Of a stretch of DNA of 64,000 nucleotides, positions 32,001 through 44,500 are shown piece by piece. The position numbers were made by a program, and so were the translations under genes. Within the stretch, counting starts at the first letter, position 1. Each line of letters opens with the position of its first letter. The notes under the pieces were generated by a model. That model saw only the letters and a program-made list of their open reading frames with translations. It searched no databases and was not told the DNA's origin. Source of the DNA: Asterias amurensis (taxonomy: Eukaryota; Echinodermata; Asteroidea; Forcipulatida; Asteriidae). The stretch spans positions 22,154,965 to 22,218,964 of the forward strand of contig NC_092656.1 of assembly GCF_032118995.1 (NCBI RefSeq), in the 5' to 3' direction.

Positions 32001-33735
32001 AAGGGAGGTCTTTGTTACCTTTACCGGTATCCTGCTAATGGCGGTGTACTGTGTGGTATCGGGAGCGGCAGGCATCACGACTGAGTTTATACTCAAATGG
32101 CATTCACAGGTATGTTTGTGGATTATATGTTTTTTCAAACCATTGTAAAAGTCTACAATCATTCATTTGAGCGTTATCGAAAGGTTCAAGCCATAAAAAT
32201 GCTTGTGAGCAATGAACAAAAACTGTAAAAATATCTGTTGCTCTTTATTTTGAAATGTATCTGACACCTGCAGACACTAGAGAGTGATAAAAGACACTCC
32301 CTCCCAAACATAAATTCTCGTCATAAGATTGTTAACAAAACTGTGCTCGGACTATGAGCCAGAAATGAGTGGTCAGATTTGTATCGTTAAATAAAATATT
32401 ACCATTAAAATTTGGTAAGAAGCACTGCAGCTGTTGATAGTATAAAATTTGTTCAGAAGGGATTCCCTTTGAAGAAAATTGTTGTTTTGATAATTCAGTG
32501 TAATTTCAGGCCTGGTTTGTAGTCTCCAACCCCTCCCTCCCCGTCATACTCTTTTTACGACCCTGAAATTGTTGGAACTTTTCGATCGTCCCCTAGCCAT
32601 TGCTATTTATATTTATTTTTTATTTCACTATACAATATTTACCTTATTTACCTTCGACTTTTCTTTCAGTCCTCACTGCATCTTCAAAATCTGCACTTGT
32701 ATCTGTATGGTGTTACGTTTAACCTAGTGGCGTTTTACTATTCAACATGGGGCTCCAGTGACGTGAGGTTTTTCGATGGCTATTCAACTTGGACTTTCGT
32801 TATTATCATCTCCCAGGTAGGCCTGGCAGAGTTTGCCCATCACTTTTTCATCCTGTATGTCCTCAATATAGTTCGCTTTTACCCTTACACTGATGTGGCT
32901 TAAGAACTTTCTACTTGTGACTTTCCCGAGTTCTTGCATTATGAAAAAAAAACCAGTGCATTGATACAGGCGGTACAAACAAACAATACAATACGGTACC
33001 CGCTGCCAAAACATAGGATTCGAACTGCCTCTAGCTGCCGGGCAACCTCGGTAGTCTAGTTGGTAAGACACTGCTCTAGAATTGCAAGGGTCGTGGGTTC
33101 GAATCCCACCCGAGTAACATGCCTGTGATATTTTTTCACAGGACTCGGGAAGTACTGAGTATACAGTACTAGCACACATCGGTGTATGGGTAAAAACCAA
33201 AATTAATATTCTTTATCCCCGATGCAAATTTAACATCTATTATATCGTTGCGGTACCCGCTGCCAAAACATAGGATTCGAACTGCCTCTAGCTGCCGGGC
33301 AACCTCGGTAGTCTAGTTGGTAAGACACTGCTCTAGAATTGCAAGGGTCGTGGGTTCGAATCCCACCCGAGTAACATGCCTGTGATATTTTTTCACAGGA
33401 CTCGGGAAGTACTGAGTATACAGTACTAGCACACATCGGTGTATGGGTAAAAACCAAAATTAATAAACAATACTTGTAAGCAAAATAATATATGGCATGA
33501 TAAAAAAGAAGTTTTTTATTGTTTTCTCTATTTTCAGGCAGTGATTGGCCTGATCATGTCTGTCATAATGAAACATGGCAGTAACATTCTGCGTCTTTTC
33601 GTCATCTCCTGCGCTATGGTGGTCAACACGGTCCTCTCCAAGCTTGTTTTCTCGTTGCAACCAGGCATAGATTTCTGGCTGGCTTTTGTTCTGGTGCTCC
33701 TTGCCTTGTATTTGTATTATAACCAAAAGAGCTAA
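29003..33735 (+). CDS. SLC35A4: SLC35A4 nucleotide-sugar transporter, seven exons
   Basis: A Golgi membrane transporter of the SLC35A group; the human protein has been linked to CDP-ribitol transport. Exons: 29003-29049, 30133-30238, 30550-30744, 31358-31473, 31953-32109, 32670-32816, 33538-33735. The sum is 966 nt, or 321 aa; human SLC35A4 is 324. Motifs line up with human: VLIYGSHSILLNLCKVDG, LLYAMPAVLYGINNNI, QVLGNMKIVTTAVFYRL, YCVVSGAAGITTEFILK, LQNLHLYLYGVTFNL and VIMKHGSNILRLFVIS, the last being a hallmark of these transporters. There are about ten hydrophobic segments. The ATG at 29003 is the first in frame after a stop codon at 28943, and a perfect palindrome ends just before it. The exon 3 acceptor follows a purine run (AAAAAAAG) and is weak; this junction is the least certain. 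The upstream-ORF microprotein known in vertebrate SLC35A4 messages was not found. Confidence 0.93.
29480..29552. repeat. Short hairpin in SLC35A4 intron 1
   Basis: ACTTCTAGAAAC...AGGCTCCC and GGGAGCCTT...GTTTCTAGAAGT fold into a stem with a small loop. No family match seen. Confidence 0.65.
29897..29962. repeat. Short hairpin in SLC35A4 intron 1
   Basis: TAGAACTA...ATGAGGTTCGTTCCGCTAT and ATAGCAGAACAAACCTCATA-GTTCTA are inverted copies about 28 bp long. A dispersed repeat related to 14380-14650 follows at about 29985-30045. Confidence 0.65.
30940..31075. repeat. Dispersed repeat (AAGGGCAC...GGGCACTAAGGCC family)
   Basis: Carries AAAGGGCACATCCATTGGAA, AGTCTCTGAAACTTTTGAGG and GGGCAATGAAGG. 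The same order recurs at 36175-36330, 37385-37548 and 53545-53695, and reversed at 55655-55845. Confidence 0.6.
32994..33470 (+). mobile_element. Tandem pair of tRNA-like SINEs, 257-bp period
   Basis: CGGTACCCGCTGCCAAAACA starts at 32994 and again at 33251, and the two units appear almost identical. Each has A-box-like TAGTCTAGTTGGTAAGACAC, B-box GGGTTCGAATCCC and a CCTCGG/CCGAG closing stem of only about five pairs, so they are tRNA-derived, not tRNA genes. AAACAATAC lies before the first copy (about 32982) and after the second (about 33467). The pair is in SLC35A4 intron 6. Confidence 0.75.
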
Positions 33736-35110
33736 TGGTCATTGACCCATAGGAGTTACATGTACTTTAAATTATGTGTAAAACCCTTCATCTATTTTAT
33801 CATAGCGGTCCTTTTGGGCCTTCAAGCTCGTGTAGAATTATGGACTCGAATGCAGTTACTGCACCATCCGGCATTTTTTAGTTAAAATAAAATCTTTTTT
33901 TATAAGTCCGGGAAAAATAACTGCAGTCAAGTTATATTATGCATTCAAAGTTTACTAATTGGTCCAGTATATTGCTATTCGGGGTTAAAAATAACGACTG
34001 GCAGCCATCAATAAGTTTAGACCCTTTGTTTTGGAGGATTATTTCCATTTATTGGACCTGACCCCATAAACTTTTACCAAACACTCGTTCGTTACTCTGG
34101 TTTCACAAAATTCAAAGCACATCAGAGTGCACAAAATACCAGAAAAAAAACGTTGTTTTGTTTTAAAACAAAGCTAAAAAGGAAAACAGTGCTCATTTTT
34201 ATAAAGTGTTTACAGTTTTTGTGTTGTTTGTCTAATGTAGCAAACACATTTTCTGCTTATCTTCCCCCAAAGATGTTTAAATTATGTTTTTTTTATTAAA
34301 GAGTTATGGTTTTGGTTAAAACCATGTCTTGTAGACGGTTTTTGGCAGGAAGATAAAATTGTAAACAAATTCAAAGGGTTCATTTATTAGTGTTAGAAAG
34401 AATTACACCATGAAAAGGCATAGATCCTTGAAGATTTAGAAAAACTGGAAAAAAGAAGACTGGTGTATATTAAAACTAAAAAAACAATCCCAACTCATTT
34501 ACCTCCTGCACTTAAAGTTCTTAAAAAGACTTTGTTATTGATAGTTTTGTCTACCAAATTATGTACTATTAATGTAATGTTAAAATATTATTTATTGATT
34601 TTCTTTTTAATAAACAAGCCTTCCATAAGGAAATTTCTGTGCTGGCCAGATGTATGTTATTTTTGTAAAACTCAACCCTTTTTTTGAAGATAGTTCCGAG
34701 CACATCAACACAAGAACTTCTGGTTTATAAACACAACAATATTTATGCTCGTGGGGAGGAATTTTTTTTCTAACTGGAAGTTCATTTCCGAAAGGCTAAT
34801 TAAATTGTAAGAACTTGGAATTTCTCTCCAATGTTGAAGGGCAAAATAAAAGTAGCTAGTTGTGTTGGGGGGGGGGGGGGGGGTTAGACAATATTTGGAG
34901 CATAACCTATGTTTCTTTCCGAGGACAGCGCCACCAAGTGTTACAAGCCCGGGATTCTCATGTTCCCTTTGACACACGCTCATCCACACAGCATGCGAAG
35001 TACATGTAAATGTACCGTGCATGTACATCCATCCGATTCCACGTGTGCGTGCGTAAAAACTTGTTGACCATCTGCAGCTCCAGTTCGCCAACAAAATCAA
35101 AAAACAAAAA
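33736..35110. other. SLC35A4 3' region and SWEET upstream region
   Basis: AT-rich. AATAAAA at about 33886 is a plausible SLC35A4 polyadenylation signal. A G tract lies at 34867-34883. No further exon seen; open frames here lack splice or homology support. Confidence 0.45.
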
Positions 35111-38100
35111 ATGGATTGGGTGTTGCTTTTGTCCAGAGTTACTATTTGTGTAACAATAGCCAGCAACTTTGGAGGAATGTAAGTTTAAAACAATTGAAAT
35201 GAGGCTTGTTTTTTGTAAACTTTTATTTTTAAAATATAATAAATTATAAAAGGTCTGATTTTATTTTCTCAAATAATTATTGTTTATAAAATTAAGCTCC
35301 CAGTTTCAACATGGAGGTTTTCAATGACTGTTAAAAGAAAGATAACATTGGGTTGGGGTTTCGGAGCTGAGGTTCTAGTTCTGCAACTTCTGGTTTGGGC
35401 CGGTGGGTAAACTGAGATTATGGTCCCCTACTTATTTAAAGAAGAGTTGCAATTTAATTTGAAATAAATTTAATTTGATAATGATAAATGTCAACATTTG
35501 TAATGAGCATGCAATGCTGATGCAAGGAAGAGCCGAATTTTTTTACGACCTCACCACCAATTTCTGCCCTAGAAAAGCAACATTCATATGGCATTCTACC
35601 AAAATCAGGTTGAGTTGAGGAGGAAAAGTTTCTGTATTCTGCCATTTTCATTTCGAAATAAAATGTGAAATAGAATATTATTTATTCCTTTTTTTAAAAA
35701 TTTGTGAAAAAGCGGTGGCAGCTAAGATACGAAAAGTTTCCTTTAGTTTTCACAACAACCTCTTGACTGTATTCAGAATACAAAATACTATGTTTAAAAT
35801 GCTTTGTTCCTTCGTTTTAAATTTCGTAATACAGGCCCGTCTTCATGGACATCATCCGTAAAGGAAGTACCCATTCTGTGCCTTTTTTACCTTTTTTGGC
35901 AGGCTTTGTAAGGTAAAATTATTTGTTTTGTCTGAATTTAAACCCCTTGAAAACGATATTTCAACATATTATATGTTCCTTTTTCTATGTTCCAAATTTT
36001 GTTTCACGTAAAAACGAAACTTGGTGAGCGTCTAACTAAAGTTTCCCATAAACTTTAAGATTTGCCCTTTTGCAAAATGAAAATTGCCTCGCCCTCTTTT
36101 CTAACAAATTATGAAGAACTGCCAAATTTAATGAAATATCATTTGTAATCGTAGTAAAGAATGATTGTTCTCAGGGCTGGAATTTCAACCTTGAAAAGGG
36201 GAGGTCATTTTTATTTTGCAAAGGGCACTTCCATTAAAAAAAACTAAGAGTCAATGGAAAACTTTTGAAAGGGGCACTGAAGCCAAGACCAGGGGCAACA
36301 GGAGCCATGGCAGGTTTGGGATTTGACTTTTACTTGTGAGCGATAATTTTGGCTTTAGCGGTTCTTGTGATATTGAGGTTTTCTTTTTACTCTTATTCTC
36401 AGTAATACAGGTGGCATATGCTATGCAATGATGAGGGCTGATAGCGTTCTGCTGACTGTAAGCGGTGTTGGAATCACCATGAGTACTATCTACGTCTCGC
36501 TCTTTCTCTTTTTTAGTAGTGAAGTGGTACGTTTTATTTTGGTTTTTTTACCGGTCTAATTCTTGCATAGCTAGAAAATATGATAGAAAAGGTGATGGCA
36601 ACACTTGAACTTGCCATTGCCATCTACTCCTGGGGCTGAAATAGAGTTACCCCTTCAGAGTCCGTAAGGATATAGGCATGGGTATCATCCACCACTAGGA
36701 GCTGGTAGAGCAGAATGTACTACCTTCCTTAACTATCATGAAGCAATTATGGTTATAAGTGCCTTGCTCAAGGGCACAAGTGTCATGATTGGGATTCGAA
36801 CCCACACTCTGCTGCTGACAACACCAGAGATTGGGTCAAGTGAACTAGACTGCTCGCAGCCACAACACGCCACGTTCATATGGTAGGCCTAGGTAGGTGG
36901 TGGGATTATGCCTAAGTTGATGATACAGCAGTCAGTTAAGTGTAGTGGTGTCTTGCCTCGCTTCCACCTCTGGGACCCCCGTTTGAATCCCTACAGGGGC
37001 ACTGTGTGCGTGGGTTTTCCCTGGGAAAATTCCCTGGGGTTTCCTCCCACATCTAAAACTTAAATTTCTTAATTGTCTTTTCTCTTTTCGTTTGGCTCTA
37101 ATAAGAGCAATGAGAATCCAGACCCAGAAATGTTTCATTATTTTGGTAGTAATCTTTGTTCTTTTTCACCCTTGTGATTGTAGGGGAAAACCTCCCGCCA
37201 GCTGATGATTTCAGGTGGCGCCATTTTCAGTTTCTACTTTTATCTGACAGGGTTCGTCCGTGAGCCATCTTCCGTTGAGGCACAACTCGGCCTCGTTGTC
37301 GGTGTCCTTATAACTGGCATGAATCTTGCTCCCATAGCTAGTGTGGTAAGTCTCTATACAATGGATGTGACACATAAAAAGGCCTGAATTTTTTTTTTCT
37401 TTGAGAGGGCAAGCCCATTTTCATGTTGCACAGGGCATATTCATCGAAACATCTTGAAGGATGTGGGAAACCTTTGAAGGGGGACCAAGGCCATGACCAG
37501 GGGCAACAGCATTCATGGCCTCTGTGTACTTTCAGGCCTGAAGAAAAAAACAATTAATATTTTGCTTTTAATCCCATTACAGTCAGCTTTTGTAATAAAT
37601 AGCACTGTTATAATTAAAGAGGTTCTGCTTGTAGAGGCCTAACAAGTACATTCTGAAGTCTGATCTCATTTTTTCTTTGTGTTTCTTTGTTTGGCTGTCC
37701 TCTTATACGACAACCTTCCTGTCTTGGCATGAAATTTTGTTTTGAAGTTTAGCAATTATTTTGTAGTATTATTTTTGTTGTTGCTTTCTTATGTTTGCTT
37801 GCATGCTTTTTGTTTTGTGATGTTGTCTGTATCCAACAGGGCGACATGCTTAAGAGGCAGTCAAGCGAGGGCCTGTCATTTTCCATCGCCACTGCAATTT
37901 TTGTTACGTCCTGTTTATGGGTGCTGTACGGTATAGCAGTCGATGACCTTGTGCTTACTGTGAGTTCAGTTGCATTGCACCCTCCACAGCCCTTTTCACA
38001 CTAGTTTCACCAGATAGAACCCCAGGAAATTCCTGGGGATTTTTACCACCAGAGATGCCAACCCTCCCTGACTCTGCAGAAAGTTCCCTGAAAATAAACC

Positions 38101-38842
38101 AATCTTTCCATTTTCTGATGAACAAATTTGAAAACCTCCCTTTATGGAATTGTTATCCCCTATTATATTGGATGTAATTTTAAATATCTCCCTTCTTGTG
38201 GTACAAAAATCTCTCAGAATGTTGGATTCAAATATTGGCAGCTTTGTAACACTACTGCCTAACAATGTGGTCATTTCGCACTTGATGCAATTTTCTTGAG
38301 GAAAAAAATATTCAGTATGACTATGACTATCTTTACTTTCACACAAGCAGAGGTAACTAGTTACCAGAATGTGTATATTTCCCAAGAGTTTGCTTGGGTG
38401 ATAATGCCCACTAAATATTCTTTAGGATTTCCATGGATTTTTGTCTGGTGTGAGACACATTGCATTGCATTTTTAAAATGATGGGGGAAGTTTGATAAAA
38501 TTTCAAGGGGATGGGTAAGCCTGGCTTTTATGTCAAAAGTTAAGGTAAAATTTTACACGATCAAAAGCAGATAAGCCTTGAATTTTTGTCTAAATAGTCT
38601 GAGGAATACAAATTGAAGTCGTAACTTGTGACCAAGCACGTCATTGTACCAGACAATATTGAAATCTAACACGCAAATGGCTAATTGATTTTAAACAACC
38701 AAGACAGTTTTACTTTTAACAAACCTGGATTATTTCTTTCCATATGCAGCTGCCAAGTTTGTCTGGAGTCTTCTCGGGGCTGGTTCAGTACTACATGCTG
38801 TGGTTCTATCCATCAAAGGCAAAGAGGGTTAAAGCTGAATAA
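35111..38842 (+). CDS. SLC50A1: SWEET sugar transporter (SLC50 family), six exons
   Basis: Animal SWEETs are small seven-helix uniporters for glucose-type sugars, in Golgi or plasma membrane. Exons: 35111-35178, 35835-35912, 36403-36526, 37184-37345, 37840-37959, 38750-38842. The sum is 645 nt, or 214 aa; human SWEET1 is 221. The two MtN3/saliva repeats are visible. The first has GGMPVFMDIIRKGSTHSVP, FLPFLAGFVSNTGGICYA. The second has LAPIASVGDMLKRQSSEGLS, FSIATAIFVTSCLWVLYG and GVFSGLVQYYMLWFYP. Asn in SNTGG and the PFLP and AP prolines fit the family's pore and hinge positions. The N-terminus is shorter than in human. Introns 3 and 4 hold SINEs and dispersed repeats. It lies 1.4 kb downstream of SLC35A4 on the same strand. 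Confidence 0.92.
36640..36880 (-). mobile_element. tRNA-Leu-derived SINE, reverse
   Basis: GGATTCGAACCCACACTCTG (complement of the B-box side), GTGCCTTGCTCAAGGGCACA and a terminal GCAGCCACAACACGCCAC. It lies in SWEET intron 3. Confidence 0.7.
36930..37125 (+). mobile_element. SINE, 'GTGGGTTTTCCCTGGG' family
   Basis: GGTGTCTTGCCTCGCTTCCA, GTTTGAATCCCTACAGGGGC, GCGTGGGTTTTCCCTGGGAA and GGGGTTTCCTCCCACAT. It is in the opposite orientation to the copy at 15575-15840. It ends about 60 bp before SWEET exon 4. Confidence 0.65.
37385..37548. repeat. Dispersed repeat, same family as 30940-31075
   Basis: GGCCTGAATT at the left, AGGGCATATTCATCGAAACA, GGGGGACCAAGGCCATGACC and CAGGCCTGAA at the right. 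Confidence 0.55.
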
Positions 38843-39051
38843 GTGGACGATTCTTGGCGGTTGCGGGTTTACACCCTCACAGCTTATACCACCTTGGACT
38901 GGAGCCTTTTCATGTGGATTGGGTTTTCTTTCAGTCTTATTTGCTGATTGCGTGTTTTTTTACCCCAGTCTGGGTTTTCCATACCCCACTCTGGGTTTTT
39001 CCCTCCCATGTTTATAACTGAGATTTCCACCAACTTCCTCATCGCCATCTG

Positions 39052-39236
39052 TAGGGCCCAATTTCATAAAGCTATTAAGCAGAAAATACTGCTCGACAAA
39101 TTTCTTTGCTAAGCAAAAATCGAGTTGGGCACCGGTCGCAACAATGCAAACTTCATGTAATGGGCTGGTAGCCTGATTCTGCTAAGCAATACTATTCTGT
39201 GTTTAGCAAAATACAGGCTTTATGAAACTGGGCCCT
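39052..39236. mobile_element. GGGCCCAATTTCATAAAGC foldback element
   Basis: AGGGCCCAATTTCATAAAGC at the left and GCTTTATGAAACTGGGCCCT at the right pair almost fully. TTGCTAAGC/GCTAAGCAA words recur inside. A fragment follows at 39533-39620. Confidence 0.8.
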
Positions 39237-41545
39237 GGTCATTATCGGTATATCGGTGTTTGATTTCTCAGGTTTTTTCCCCCTGATTGCCGGACCTTCT
39301 CAAAGTCACCTTGAGCCTTTAAATTGATTTGAAAGAAGTGAAGCAGTCACAAAAGGGAGATCGAAACAGTCCTCATTCGGTCCAAAACCTATAGTTTTAC
39401 ATTATTTTATGGTGATTCACAGAGTTTTTCAACTCTTTTGATTTCAAATTGAATTGTGGGAACATCTAGGAGGTTTCAGGTTTAGAAAAAGAGGGGAACG
39501 GTGTAAAGCCATTTGTCAAAACTCATACCTGGGCCCAATTTTATAGAGTTGCTTAAGAAGAAGAAAATGTTGCTTAAAATATTTCTGCTAAACAACAATA
39601 TGCACATGGACATTTACTTCTCTTACTGGCCAGTTATTTCCTTCCTGCAGGAGTCATGGCTCCCTTGCTAGGATACACCTTGTGCAATAAACCCTCATCA
39701 CAGGTGTTCACTCACTCCTGGGTTAAGAGGAGCAATCAGGGTCAGATGTCTTTTTAAAAATATGCACAAGTGTCACTTAAACAGGATTTGAACCCAGGCC
39801 AACCCAGTCATTAGAGTTAAAGTCTATCTTTAAGTGATTATTAGTCGATCATGTTTCAATTCTGATGTTTTGTTGTTATTTATCCAGCACTGTGTGTGAT
39901 CGAGGAATGAAATAACTGAATAGTCAATTTTTCATTTCTGATTTCCAAGTTGGTACACTTTAATTCTCTATTTTAGAATTACAGTGGGTTTTTTAGTTGG
40001 AGTGAAAGATTTACAAATGAAGTATTATATTTAATTTTATAAAAACAAAATTAAGCAAAGCTAGGGATAATGCCAAATAATATATGCACTGCTTTTAAGT
40101 TTCATTTATGCAATTGGACTTGATGAACTAGTCATTAACTTTGAATTAAAGTTGAAAGTAAATTTAATGTTTGACTCATTAGATACTCTGTCTTAAATTG
40201 GTTATCGGGCTGTCTGAGATAGCTGCAATGTAACTAGCATACATTATATACAGTAATATTTGTGCACCATTATAGTACTCAAAGTTATTTATGTCTTTGT
40301 CCCCTTTTCAATACAATACCTCAACTGCCCAGAACTATAAGGTCATTAGTGCAAGTTGTAAGGGTTTGATAAATTCCTTTTGCATATTTTGGAGCTCCTG
40401 GTAGTTGGGGTGTATTGAACAAAAGTGGTCTTCAAAGTAACTGTTTTGCAAAAAGATTCATAAATTTTCTATGCAGAACGTACATTTGTTGATTCGGATC
40501 AATTTGTTTTCTTCAAATTGATATGCATTTTTCATTTAATGACCTTTTGATCATTACAAATATGAAATTGCCATTAGTGACCTTACAGTTCTGAGCAGAC
40601 AACCTGTGCATTATTAATACTGCCTCAAATATCATGCACCATCACAAGCAGTAGGTTTAAATTGCTGCCAATAGCCTCATTAATAATAATAAATATCTTG
40701 TATAACTCTTATTGTTTTGTACACAATTTTAAACAAAAGATCTATTTTTACTGAACAAATGACTCACTGCAAATAGTTTGCTTAGCTGATTATTAAATAA
40801 TAATCTTTTTTATGAAATTCAGGGTTTAGTCTACACTAATAAGTATGTATACTAATTGTTTTTATTTAAAATGCTAACACCTTTTCAATCAGCTTTCAAC
40901 ATTTGATATGTATTCCTTGGTTGTTTTTAATGTTATGCAAGCAGTGTATAATAAAGGTTATGCCTGATACCAATTTGTAAAATTAATGGTTAATATATTT
41001 TCTAATAATAATAATAAAATGTAATAATGTTAATTGAATTTGTCACAATAAAAGTTCATTATTTTTTAAAGAATGATAAGCACTAGGTTACTGAGTGTTT
41101 TGTGAGTTGTTCAATCTGATTATGTCACATGGTACCTACTAGGAAGTTCATAATATCACTGCACCATATAATATGTTTTAAATAGTGGAATTTGGAGCTG
41201 TACCTTTAATCGTCCCCGGGTCAACTCGTATCCAGGTCAACTCGTCCCCATGTCATGGTACGAGTTGATTGACTTCTGTTTCCCTTTTTAATATCCATAA
41301 TTGTTATAATAAAGCTTTGGGAGACTAAAGTTCGCTTTGAAAGTTGATACAGAGAATTTTTACAGTATCAATAGTAGAAGGACTTGCACAAGTTTAAACT
41401 CAAGCATGCAGCGCCCTCATTTGAAACCGACATCTGTCTCTATTTTATCTGTGCACACTGACTGCATATTGTCATGTGTTGGACAATTAATTAGTTACAA
41501 AAAGTGTTCATAAATTGTCACGAATACATGTTTCAATAAATTACA
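39237..41545. other. AT-rich region between SWEET and SMG5
   Basis: No exon seen. AATAAAAG at about 41047 and ATAATAAAGG at about 40949 could end a long SWEET message. Next to 41195-41270 a GC-richer word (CCCGGGTCAACTCGTATCC...) repeats GTCAACTCGT twice. Confidence 0.4.
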
Positions 41546-44500
41546 ATGGAGCAAGAAGAAGTCAAAGTAACAGTGAAGCCAGAAGTTGAAAAACTACAGC
41601 AAATTAAACGGATTTATCGGTAAGTGCATGATGACAAAAATTGCCCCGTTTCTTTTTGATTTTGGTTTGTCCAAAAGCAATAACACTACGCAAAATGATT
41701 GACCATGGAGCTGAGGGGGATTGACAGGGAAAGTGTGATGTCGCGCTCATGGATGCAGCAGGGGGAGTTCTTCTGGGTTCTTACGGTGTTTAGAAAACGT
41801 AAACAACAATAGTAAACAAAAGCGTTTTGATCGTAGGCCCAAAGCTGAAAGTTTGATGAGTAGATGGAAAAGTTTCCGTATGGCGCCACCACTTTTTCAT
41901 TCGATATGAAATAATAGCCTATTGTATCGTATTCGTAGGAGGTCCTGTTTTCGAGGTGTCCCTGAAATCGTGGCAAATCTTTTACCTCTCTGTGCGCGAT
42001 GTAAACAGTCCCTAGATACTCATCTCAATGTCCCTTTTTGAAAAAGTGGTGGCGCCATAAGGAAAGTTATCCGTTTCTCATATAGACATAAGCTGATTAG
42101 GTTTGAGTTAGTTAGAGGACTGTTGAATAACATTTGCTGACCTCCAAATAATTATCTCTGCAATAAACCTTGAAAGTAGGCCCTAAAAACTCTTTTGATT
42201 ATTTTTTTTTGCAGGGGTGCCCAGGATATCATTGCCAAGTTAGACAACATCTTGAGACACAGGCAACCTTACCGCAGTGTCTTTGAATGGGATGCTATTG
42301 AACTCCGCATGAAGTAGGTAGCTTAGTTGTATCAACATTATTGTTTGTCAGATTTTGTTAATCATCCTGCCATCTGACCATTCAATATCATCCATCTTTG
42401 CACTGAAGGTACTAAAAACACCTTTCGTAATTGTCAAATACCAGTGTTTTCACTTGTATACATCCCAACATATGCATAAAATATCATATCTGTGAAAATT
42501 TTGACTCAAATGGTCATCAAAGTTGAAAAAAAAAGAATAATGAAAGAAAAACCACCCTTTTGTTGTAAAAACATGTACGCTTTCAGATTCTTAAAATTGC
42601 TTTATGTCAGAAGTCTTTTATCAGCTTCAAATAATATTTGAGTGAAAAATTACCTCTTTCTAAAAAACTACGCTACTTCAAAGGGAGCGATATCTTACAA
42701 TGTCTTATACTACATAAACAGCTCTCCTTTGCTCATTACCAGGTAAGTTTTTCTGCTAATAACTATTTTGAGTATTGATTACCAATAGTATTAGTTTCCA
42801 GGGCCTTTTTAACACCTATATAATAACTCTGTGACTGTGTCTTTGTTGTCAGACTGAAGGACCTTTGTGAGAGGTTAATGTTTCTCCAGCCAGTTGACTA
42901 CGGACGCAAAGCAGAGGAACTTTTATGGAGGAAGGTCTACTATGATGTCATCAGTGTCGTCAGGAAAAACAAAAAAGTAATTTACACGGCTTGAAGATAG
43001 TGATGATGATAGAAAGCTTCCCTTCACTGAGCTGCTTTAGTTTTTGAGAAATTAGTATAACAATGTCATGAAAGTGATTTTCGTCTCAGGAGACAAAGAT
43101 TATTTTAGCATGTACACTGATTTATGCAACTTCAAAACATTACTTTGTGATTTCCACTTTTTTTCTCAAAAAGCTTGACGACTAATGAAGCTGAAACTTC
43201 TACAGGTAACTTATATTACATACATGTTCATTCACAGTGAGTAGAGATTCATGTCATTGCCAAAACCTTGATCTACAAAGGGTATCAAAACCCTTATGCA
43301 AATGCTGTCTATTATTATTATTTGACAGCACGTACGCCCAGGATCCTCCCTGGAATGTGCCTACCACACCCACCTGCTGGCAGCTACTGGCTTCTACCAT
43401 CACCTGTTACTGAGGTTACAGCAGCAGTACAGACTGAATCTACGCGGTATTGTGGACTTTGTTGATGCTGGAGATCACTGGAGCAGTAGAGGTAAGGCAC
43501 AAGTAAAAACTGACAGCTTCAAATATAACAAGGACTACACTGTGTATCTTTTGCAAGTGACCTTTTCAGATATTTTATTAGCCCCCACAAGATTGGGGCT
43601 GGTTTCACAGCGAGTGTTTCGCAGAAGTTCAGTACAGGGCAAACTGATGCAAATTATTTGTTGTGAATTTGTGACGTCAACATTCATATCGCATTTCGTT
43701 TTCGCAGGCTTAACTCTCCATCAATACTTTAGTCTATACTTCCTCAAAATTATTTTCTTCATTCTTCTTGTGTCTTCATTCCTAGGTCCTTTACCGCCGC
43801 CAGGTAGCAAGCGAGCCAAAGCCAGAGATTGGTCTGAGAAAGCCTGCCATCGTTGTCTCATCTACTTGGGAGATCTTGGTGAGCAAGTCTTCAGCAGTCT
43901 CATGTTTTTGTCGATTGTACAGGAACCCTTCCAAACCATCTGAAAAAAAATACTTCTTTATGTCACTACATCACTTTAAATGTAACGTTTCTAACATAGT
44001 TTTAAAATATCAACAGCTCTTCAGAGCTCTTAACCAACTATGGTTTTATGGTAATTAATCTTCTGGGTATTTTTTTGGGAGTAATTGCCAAGGGAATGCA
44101 ATCCCTTTGAAAAAAAGGGAATTTGACCCAATGTTTCTGTATTGGTTGCCTTTAGACTGTTCTGTATCACCTTGTAAACCCTATAAGGTGCTATGTAAAT
44201 GGGTCTCACATTTCATCAAATTAATGAGTGTCTTAAGATGCCCAATAGATTTTGATGAAACACTGTAGAAGAACTACATTTTAAAAATCATTATCGAAAA
44301 GTTTTACACTTTAAATCCCAGCTCGCTACAGACAAGACTTTGATGGGTTCCGTAGCTGTCGGCAAGCAGAGCGATTCTACCACCAAGCCCTGCTGCTGAA
44401 CCCCGCAATGGGAATGCCTCACAATCAGCTGGGCACACTGGCAGGCAACAGACATCAGGGACTGGATTGTGCCTACCACTACCTCAGATGGTGTGTATAC

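Noticed and set aside
33045-33116. tRNA genes in the tandem SINEs
   Set aside because: A and B boxes are good, but the closing stem has only about five pairs, the anticodon stem is poor and a SINE tail follows.
34463-34687. 74-codon plus-strand frame with hydrophobic residues
   Set aside because: AT-driven composition, no homology, no splice context; most likely chance.
41686-41976. 96-codon minus-strand frame in SMG5 intron 1
   Set aside because: It overlaps an arm of the foldback element at 41868-42075 and has no recognisable similarity.
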